DNA from: Hydrogenovibrio sp. UBA650 | GTDB lineage: Bacteria; Pseudomonadota; Gammaproteobacteria; Thiomicrospirales; Thiomicrospiraceae | Reading direction: 5' to 3' | Assembly: GCA_002299245.1 (NCBI GenBank) | Contig: DBOI01000116.1 | Span: 1-30,434 of the forward strand | DNA length: 30,434 nt | Shown: positions 26,201 to 30,434 of the stretch, piece after piece | Position numbering within the stretch: position 1 is the stretch's first letter | Layout: every line of letters begins with the position of its first letter | The notes under the pieces: model-generated | The model's input: only the letters and a program-made list of their open reading frames with translations | Databases searched by the model: none | What the model was told of the DNA's origin: nothing | Made by a program: the position numbers and the translations under genes

Positions 26201-26670
26201 AGCAACCCGAACTCGAGGTCACTCTGCACAATGGTACTGAAGTTGATATGGGGGTGACGGCACTGATCCCGGAAGACTACCTACCAGATGTACATACTCG
26301 TCTGGTGTTCTACAAGCGTATTGCCAGTGCTACTGATAAAACAGAACTCAGAGAACTGGAAGTTGAGATGATTGATCGCTTTGGTCTGCTGCCAGATGCA
26401 CTTAAAAACCTATTTTCTGTAACCAGAATCAAACTACTAACAGAACCGGTTGGCATTAAAAAGCTTGATGTCAGTGAGGACATGCTGCGCCTGCAGTTTG
26501 ACGACAATCCACAAATTGAGCCAGCAAAAGTAATCCAGTTAATTCAGTCTCAACCCAGAAAATATCAATTAAAAGGGCAAACGGAGCTACAGTTTTTCGA
26601 TACAATGCCAGAAATTGAACAGCGTATAAATGCGATAGAACTGTTGATCAAATCGATTAGAGCCAATTAA
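23212..26670 (+). CDS. mfd: Transcription-repair coupling factor Mfd
   Basis: Mfd removes RNA polymerase stalled at DNA damage and recruits UvrA for repair. The 1152 residues match the family (1148 in E. coli). The UvrB-like N-terminal domains contain LSFPEWETLPYDRFSPHQD. The polymerase-interacting domain follows at about 483-543 (IDHGIGRYLGLETL, YAGEAKLYVPV). The translocase has Walker A DVGFGKTE (near 634-641), the DEEH box (near 736-739), TMTATPIPRTL, and the TRG motif region ending LRGRVGRS. The C-terminal regulatory domain is complete. No clear Shine-Dalgarno precedes ATG 23212. It is followed 27 bases later by a CsiV-like gene, a pairing seen in other gammaproteobacteria. Confidence 0.97.
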   Translation: MATTNQSLKQSLLDTSNIAINGHRSYWGALNDAEAALAIANHAKQASDLVVVLTENSQSANQLQEALSFFLHNELEVLSFPEWETLPYDRFSPHQDIVSERLKTLYRLPKVHRGVLILPVATMMQKVVPLEYIRQYSFVLKSGDQIDIDDFSIQLESGSYQRVSQVYEHGEFAVRGSIIDLFPMGSKTPFRIDLFDDEVETIRSFDPETQRSIETIDNIELLPAKEYNFTKAGIDLFRSQFKSYFGDESRSAQLYKSVTDQQNIGGLEYYLPLFHNELASLFDYLPENSLFFDFGKTETALEVSLSDYNERYQIGQHNPDFPVLSPTELLIEPTLFSSLLKNYHRITLQKSVSKKNTTRFDTKPLPDLSVDNRSDYPLAKLNAFLDRYQGKVIYCAETTGRRETLLSLLNKQQHKPTIVDSWPQALNTEQQYSITVGPLETSIHSSSFTVISETQIFGQTVVQKRRRKKSHADFDSAISNLIELDIGSPIVHIDHGIGRYLGLETLEVQEEQKEFLMIEYAGEAKLYVPVSSLHLISRYTGATPETAPLHKLGSDKWDKAKRKAAEKVRDVAAELLDIYAQRAARPGFAFSTPEEAYQRFVSSFPFEETPDQQQAIEAVLKDMHSELPMDRLVCGDVGFGKTEVAMRAAFISAYEGKQVAMLVPTTLLAHQHLENFRSRFSDWPVRIEVLSRFETAKQQKQTLQDLKDGKVDIIIGTHKLIQKDVDYKHLGLIIIDEEHRFGVRQKEQLKKMRTEVDVLTMTATPIPRTLNMAMNDLRDLSIIATPPAKRLAVQTFVQEWNDDVVREASLREIRRGGQVYILYNQVDRMEQMVEHIEQLIPEANVSYAHGQMHERELEAVMENFYHRRYNILVCTTIIETGIDIPTANTILINRADKFGLAQLHQLRGRVGRSHHKAYAYLFTGDKATITKDADKRLTAIAKHDTLGAGFMLASHDLEIRGAGELLGDDQSGQIQEIGFGLYSELLERAVKALKSGKQPELEVTLHNGTEVDMGVTALIPEDYLPDVHTRLVFYKRIASATDKTELRELEVEMIDRFGLLPDALKNLFSVTRIKLLTEPVGIKKLDVSEDMLRLQFDDNPQIEPAKVIQLIQSQPRKYQLKGQTELQFFDTMPEIEQRINAIELLIKSIRAN

Positions 26671-26697
26671 CAAACTACAATTAAAACAGCTACTTAA

Positions 26698-27345
26698 ATG
26701 AACATCTCAATAAAACACTTCGCAAGTAAGATTGCCGCCGCCCTTCTAGCCTCTGGCATGCTAATAAACACCGCGGCTATGGCTGAAGGAACAACTCCTG
26801 TCTATAAGCTCGAAGTGATTGTTTTTGAAAGCCTTGCCACAAAAGGCTGGACAGAAGAGTACTGGCCTGAAGATATAGAATTACCAGACATAGAGAACAG
26901 CATTTCGGTATACAACAGCAAACAAGGCGCCCTCTGGATTAACCCCAGTCAAAAAAGCCTTGCTGGCAAAGCTGTTGCCCTAAATAAGAAAGGTTACCGG
27001 GTGCTATTCCATGAAGCCTGGACTCAGTTTGGCTACCCAGATCGTAAAGTAAAGCGAGTACTACTTGAAAGTGCCAACCCTTATGGTTCAAGTGTGCTTG
27101 GCACTCTAAGGTTCTACAAAACCCGTTTTGCTCATGTGGAGTTTGATCTGCAACTTGAAAAAGCGATTCCGCAAAGAGTTAAGCAGAGCTTTATAGAAAA
27201 CCAGAAAATATCAGCAAACAATCTGCCTGATCAGTGGCGCTTTAACCTTCAAGAATCTCGTAAGATAAGGCCTGGTGAATTACACTATCTGGATCATCCA
27301 CTATTTGGTGTCCTGGTACAAATTTCAAAAATAGAAAAGAGTTAA
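26698..27345 (+). CDS. csiV: CsiV-family secreted protein (probable peptidoglycan-synthesis factor)
   Basis: This 215-residue protein has a signal peptide (about 1-29, cleavage probable after AMA) and then YKLEVIVFE, the usual opening of CsiV-family proteins. Other family-like points are LNKKGYRVLFHEAWTQ, LGTLRFYKTRFAHVEFDLQ and LHYLDHPLFGVLVQI. In Vibrio cholerae CsiV binds peptidoglycan and supports the PBP1A/LpoA system. That role is transferred by family only. The gene lies 27 bases after mfd on the same strand and probably shares its transcript. It converges with minC. No strong ribosome binding site is visible, which fits translation coupled to mfd. Confidence 0.7.
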   Translation: MNISIKHFASKIAAALLASGMLINTAAMAEGTTPVYKLEVIVFESLATKGWTEEYWPEDIELPDIENSISVYNSKQGALWINPSQKSLAGKAVALNKKGYRVLFHEAWTQFGYPDRKVKRVLLESANPYGSSVLGTLRFYKTRFAHVEFDLQLEKAIPQRVKQSFIENQKISANNLPDQWRFNLQESRKIRPGELHYLDHPLFGVLVQISKIEKS

Positions 27346-27369
27346 TTAACTGACTGTTTAACAGGATCG

Positions 27370-28089
27370 TTATTCAAGATGATACTGCATTCGCTGCTGT
27401 TCAAATTTAACCTTAACCGATAGACCGTGGTATTTTTTAGGAATATCCTCCAACAGCTGATAAAACCCTGAAATACTAATCAATTCAGGCTCAAAACAGT
27501 AAGCACGTACATAGACCTCATCCAGATTCATCAAACCTGAATTACCTGCATAGGCCTTGCCTTGGAGATTGCCTCCAATATATACGTTGCCATCAGCAAT
27601 CACTTCGGCACCCGGCAGAACATCACCAAGCACTACCAGATCACAACCTTCGGCATAAACCTGTTCACCAGCTTGCACATGACCATCGTGAATTTTCTGT
27701 TGCGGTTCATTCTGTTGAGACTCGATACTCTCAGTAGAACTCTCAAAGTTCAACTCGGTTTGCGGCTGAAACAGGTCATACTGATTTAAGCGTTCATTGA
27801 AAACCGCCAGCCCAGCATAGGTTGCATGTTCAGCAATGGCTTCATCCTCGGTCTGCAATCCGACTGCCTGCAAATCAAATTGACGCAAAACTTCAACAAT
27901 CTGGGCAAGAAACGTGGGTTCCAACTCACGACTTTTAACTGACAGAACACAAGGCAACATTTGGTGGCCATCTTCGTTAACCGTTACTCGTCGCTTCAAC
28001 TCACCGATGATCTCATTAATATCAAAACCCTTAACCTCAATGACGGGCAGTGAAAAAGCCTGATTTTTAATATTAATAATTGCAGACAT
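27370..28089 (-). CDS. minC: Septum-site determining protein MinC
   Basis: MinC inhibits FtsZ assembly away from mid-cell, recruited to the membrane by MinD. The 239 residues match the family. An N-terminal domain (about 1-105, FSLPVIEVKGFDINEIIGEL) is followed by an acidic, glutamine-rich linker and the C-terminal beta-helix domain (about 140-239), with VYAEGCDLVVLGDVLPGAEVIADGNVYIGGNLQGKAYAG and ISISGFYQ. It is transcribed alone. Its neighbours are a converging csiV and a diverging DUF3087 gene, and no minD or minE is adjacent, unlike the usual minCDE operon. Confidence 0.95.
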   Translation of the reverse strand: MSAIINIKNQAFSLPVIEVKGFDINEIIGELKRRVTVNEDGHQMLPCVLSVKSRELEPTFLAQIVEVLRQFDLQAVGLQTEDEAIAEHATYAGLAVFNERLNQYDLFQPQTELNFESSTESIESQQNEPQQKIHDGHVQAGEQVYAEGCDLVVLGDVLPGAEVIADGNVYIGGNLQGKAYAGNSGLMNLDEVYVRAYCFEPELISISGFYQLLEDIPKKYHGLSVKVKFEQQRMQYHLE

Positions 28090-28256
28090 AGATACATCTT
28101 AATAGGAATATTGAGGTAAACGAGTCTACTAAACAGCTATAGGTTCGTCAATTCTGAAATCATACAATGAGAGTGATCTACAGAAGATGACAGGCCTGTT
28201 AAATCACAGTAAAATCCTCTGCAAATTATTTAATCTATTTAAGACAGGCTTTTCAA

Positions 28257-28781
28257 ATGTTCAAAATTGAAGATATCGATCCGATTTACTATCGTAAACA
28301 GACTCGTAAATCCACGCTTATTATTATGGCAATCTTTATCGTAATCGGCTTTATTAGCGCGCGATTGGCTGTAATATACCTCGGTAATTACTCTAGTAAC
28401 CACATAGTACTCAATCTAATCGGTGCATTTGTCGGACTACTGATTACTTTTTGGATTGTGAAGGCTTTCTTCATCAAATCTGAATGGATGAAAGAGGCCA
28501 TGTACGCCTGGAGACTAAAGCGTCACTTAATGTATATCTACAACTCAATTAAAACCATTAAACAAGCGGTTGAAGACAATGACGTGCAAGCGATAAAAAT
28601 CATGCGATTCTACCAATTGGGAACCGAGCAGATGCATCTGTTAGATAACAACAGCCACGAACTGATCGAACTGCGCGGTGAGATGCGTGAACTTGAAGAC
28701 AAAATGAATGAAATGGGCATAGACCTAAATCAAACAGAGTTTGCCATGGAAATGGCTGACGATTACCGACTTAATACCTAG
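28257..28781 (+). CDS. DUF3087-like membrane protein
   Basis: This 174-residue protein has two membrane helices (about 19-43 and 51-72), a basic loop (WMKEAMYAWRLKRHL) and a helical cytoplasmic C-terminal part ending in an acidic segment. The pattern of YRKQTRK before helix 1 and the region YIYNSIKTIKQAVEDND to FYQLGTEQMHLLDNN resemble the DUF3087 family of gammaproteobacteria, whose function is unknown to me. It diverges from minC across 167 bases and converges on the ANTAR gene with 27 bases between the stops. Confidence 0.7.
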   Translation: MFKIEDIDPIYYRKQTRKSTLIIMAIFIVIGFISARLAVIYLGNYSSNHIVLNLIGAFVGLLITFWIVKAFFIKSEWMKEAMYAWRLKRHLMYIYNSIKTIKQAVEDNDVQAIKIMRFYQLGTEQMHLLDNNSHELIELRGEMRELEDKMNEMGIDLNQTEFAMEMADDYRLNT

Positions 28782-28808
28782 CCTGGAACTAAGAGCTATT
28801 AGAGCTAA

Positions 28809-29414
28809 CTAACTCGCCTCTTGTTCAGAGTAATCTAACCCCAGATAGACAGTCACCACTTCATGGGCAATCTCAGAAATGCGTTTGCCCTGATCCATGG
28901 CTGATTTACGCATGGCACTATATGCCTCATCTTCAGTGAGTTTTTTCTCAGCAATCAACAGGCCTTTGGCTTTCTCAATAACCGCCCTTTCAGACAGCTT
29001 ATCCTTTATTGAAAGCAACTCTTTGCGCATAGCCTGACAAGCTTTAAAGCGTTGCAGAGCTACCTGCATAATCGGCTCAATACGCTGCGGTGATTTACCA
29101 TCAACAATATATGCCGATACACCAGCTTTCACAGAGTTCGCAATAACTTTGGAATCAGAATCTTCACTAAAACAGATTACCGGTGTTGGACACATTTGAT
29201 CGACTAGAGAAATACGATTAAACAGGTCATCTGAAGTCTGTTTAATATCAATGACGATAAAATCGACAGCGTGTTGATTGATGATTTTCAGAAAGTTCTC
29301 TTCAATCGTCATGTGATAGACCTTGCTTACACCAAGAGAGTACAACCCCTCTCTTAAATCGATGCTGCGATCATCATCTTCACTAATTAATAAAACCGAG
29401 TTGGCAATAGCCAT
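28809..29414 (-). CDS. ANTAR-domain antitermination regulator (NasT/AmiR-like)
   Basis: This 201-residue protein has an N-terminal response-regulator-like fold (about 1-120, with FIVIDIKQ at the usual phospho-acceptor strand and AGVSAYIVDGKSPQRIEPI) and a C-terminal ANTAR RNA-binding domain (about 133-195, LSERAVIEKAKGLLIAEKKLTEDEAYSAMRKSA in the family pattern). ANTAR proteins bind a pair of hairpins with six-base loops in leader RNAs and prevent termination. NasT-type members act on nitrate or nitrite assimilation genes and are held back by the sensor NasS. Neither a NasS gene nor nitrogen genes are nearby, so the target is unknown. AAGGTG lies ahead of ATG 29414. Confidence 0.88.
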   Translation of the reverse strand: MAIANSVLLISEDDDRSIDLREGLYSLGVSKVYHMTIEENFLKIINQHAVDFIVIDIKQTSDDLFNRISLVDQMCPTPVICFSEDSDSKVIANSVKAGVSAYIVDGKSPQRIEPIMQVALQRFKACQAMRKELLSIKDKLSERAVIEKAKGLLIAEKKLTEDEAYSAMRKSAMDQGKRISEIAHEVVTVYLGLDYSEQEAS

Positions 29415-29440
29415 GAGTTTTCACCTTTGAAATACAATAA

Positions 29441-29470
29441 TTTATAGCCACATAACCAAATACTGGCCAA
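29441..29470 (-). promoter_or_regulatory. Possible sigma-70 promoter of the ANTAR gene
   Basis: Minus-strand TTGGCC (29470-29465) and TATAAA (29446-29441) are separated by 18 bases, about 25 bases before the start codon. The gap 29415-29750 is 336 bp and otherwise holds the terminator and structured stretch listed next. Confidence 0.4.
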
Positions 29471-29598
29471 ACAAACTTTTCTATTTATATTTCAATAGCT
29501 TAAAATTAAAAACACGATAATTATTGAGTACTAGCGATGATTTATTGAACAACAATGGTGCACAAAAGTTCTAAAATAAATTAATTCGATAAGTGAGG

Positions 29599-29654
29599 AA
29601 AAAACGAAAAAAAGCAAGCGCGACCCGAAACAGAATCGAGGTTTTCAGGTTCGC
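29599..29654 (-). terminator. Strong Rho-independent terminator downstream of the small secreted-protein gene
   Basis: On the minus strand GCGAACCTGAAAAC (29654-29641) pairs with GTTTCGGGTCGC (29631-29620), 12 pairs with two single-base bulges and one U-G pair, and a nine-base loop. Two U-runs follow (29613-29607 and 29604-29599). The U-G pair and the U-runs fit minus-strand RNA only. It lies about 97 bases past the stop of the gene at 29751. Confidence 0.68.
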
Positions 29655-29750
29655 ATATAAAAGGGACTAAAGAAGATGGGCAAAGAAGACCTGTTGGAGA
29701 TCCTTTTGGTGGTCTAGCTAGATAAGCTTTCTAGCCCATCGCACATGTTT
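29655..29750 (-). ncRNA. Structured 3' region, possible 3'-UTR-derived small RNA
   Basis: Between the stop of the secreted-protein gene and the terminator lie several helices. A perfect GCTAGA/TCTAGC hairpin with a seven-base loop lies at 29735-29717, AGACC/GGTCT at 29715-29687 encloses a 19-base loop containing AAAAGGATC, and the outer GATGGGC/GCCCATC arms lie at 29740-29675. The hairpin and the outer pair share two bases and would compete. No family is recognised. Transcription has not been shown, and helices of this size can occur by chance. Confidence 0.35.
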
Positions 29751-30293
29751 TTATTGCATCAGTTGATTATCTAAATCCAAAGAGAAGCTACCAGTAAACT
29801 CATCATTTAGAACGTAACTGTAATCTCCTGCCGGCAAGTCATATATTGGGATTTGAATGATGCGTGAATACTCTACCAGGGCTTGGGTACAAAGAATAAT
29901 AAATCCTTCAGGGCCTTCTGAATTATCGTTAACGTATACATTAACAATAAACTCATTATTGGTTCGACTAACATTTATTCGCCCTATACTTGCACAACCA
30001 TCACTCAAATACCCAGAAACTTTTAAGAATGCTTGTCTTGGAAGACTGTCAGTTAAATGTAACTCAACTTGTTCTACGCTAGTAGTTTTTGGCTGTAAAT
30101 AGCTTTCTAGTTTCCAACTACCATCCTCTTTAAGCTTAAACACCGCATTTTGGTAGAACCCTGTTTTACCTGAAGAATAGACAGAAGGAATCTTTAAAGT
30201 ACCTTCTTCAAAAGTGGCTTCATTGTTGGCTTGAGAGCTACTGACAATTAGCAACAAAAAGAGAAAAGGAGCGAACCATTTAAATGCTTTCAT
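29751..30293 (-). CDS. Small secreted protein of unknown function
   Basis: This 180-residue protein has a signal peptide (about 1-22, cleavage near SQA). The mature part looks all-beta. Two cysteines, in DGCASIGRI and ILCTQALVEY, could form a disulfide. The C-terminal pattern (EYSRIIQIPIYDLPAGDYSYVLNDEFTGSFSLD) resembles a small domain often seen in lipoproteins and secreted proteins, with LPAGxYxVxVNG followed by a short FTL-type strand. No function is known to me. There is no lipobox cysteine near the signal peptide, so it should be soluble in the periplasm or outside. AAGG lies ahead of the ATG. The gene stands alone on the minus strand. Confidence 0.75.
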   Translation of the reverse strand: MKAFKWFAPFLFLLLIVSSSQANNEATFEEGTLKIPSVYSSGKTGFYQNAVFKLKEDGSWKLESYLQPKTTSVEQVELHLTDSLPRQAFLKVSGYLSDGCASIGRINVSRTNNEFIVNVYVNDNSEGPEGFIILCTQALVEYSRIIQIPIYDLPAGDYSYVLNDEFTGSFSLDLDNQLMQ

Positions 30294-30434
30294 TATTTAC
30301 CTTATTTATCTTTTATCGAATAACGACATAAACGCTATCTATAATGATTAATTTTTGATTTGACAGGAAAAAGGATACACCAGATAAGTAATAGCTTCAC
30401 TAAAATTATAACAAATACTATATCTATGAAATCA

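Noticed and set aside
27354..27364. CTGTTTAACAG palindrome between csiV and minC
   Set aside because: There is no room for a hairpin loop and no U-tract, so it is not a terminator.
29549..29562. Sigma-54-like match (TGCAC-N5-TTGT) upstream of the ANTAR gene
   Set aside because: The critical GG and GC dinucleotides are both altered, and a sigma-70-like promoter lies closer to the gene.
29676..29717. 13-codon plus-strand frame (MGKEDLLEILLVV) that looks like a leader peptide
   Set aside because: No gene follows on the plus strand, the ribosome site is poor, and the same bases are better explained as part of minus-strand RNA structure.
30294..30434. Possible gene start (ATG at 30426) at the right edge
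   Set aside because: Only three codons are visible, with no ribosome site. The stretch is AT-rich and otherwise shows only the likely upstream region of the secreted-protein gene.

Overview
The window looks like chromosomal DNA from a moderately AT-rich, sulfur-oxidising gammaproteobacterium, plausibly of the Thiomicrospira / Hydrogenovibrio / Thiomicrorhabdus group. That placement is inferred from gene content: the conserved tig-clpP-clpX-lon-hupB order, a sulfide:quinone oxidoreductase, a FabI-type enoyl reductase, a single Lol permease, mfd followed by a CsiV-like gene, and PilZ and Cache/PAS signalling proteins. No phage, insertion sequence, CRISPR array or integron was seen, and every substantial gene looks intact.

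Layout. Positions 1-1400 (minus) hold the N-terminal two thirds or so of a membrane Cache-PAS sensor that runs off the left edge. Positions 1511-7724 (minus) are a four-gene peptide ABC importer resembling yejABEF. fabI (plus) diverges from it. A PilZ gene (minus, TTG start) and a tRNA-Val/tRNA-Asp operon (minus) with its own promoter and terminator follow. Positions 9540-15787 (minus) carry the protein-quality-control block hupB, lon, clpX, clpP and tig, divided by strong hairpin terminators and by a candidate heat-shock promoter ahead of clpP. A small DUF2892 membrane protein (plus) converges on a YheS-type ABC-F gene. The lipoprotein-export pair lolC/F-lolD, the sqr gene and an unusually small RND-like membrane protein, all minus, come next. 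mfd and a CsiV-like gene (plus) follow, then a solitary minC (minus), a DUF3087 membrane protein (plus), an ANTAR antiterminator (minus) and a small secreted protein (minus).

How the genes work together. Most of the window is housekeeping: protein folding and proteolysis, lipoprotein sorting, fatty-acid synthesis, division-site placement, transcription-coupled repair and peptide uptake. sqr supplies electrons from sulfide to the quinone pool and is the clearest sign of chemolithotrophic life. Regulation is visible as tandem terminators after tig, a terminator/attenuator ahead of lon, mirrored divergent promoters between yejA and fabI, and a strongly structured leader on the tRNA operon.

I found no obvious multi-gene novel system. 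The best unexplained signals are the structured 3' region with a strong terminator at 29599-29740, the porter-less RND-like protein at 21891-23099, the folded leader of the tRNA operon, the solitary minC, the membrane-anchored binding protein of the Yej-like importer, and a marked excess of the hexamer AGGCCT. All calls come from reading the sequence by eye, without database searches.
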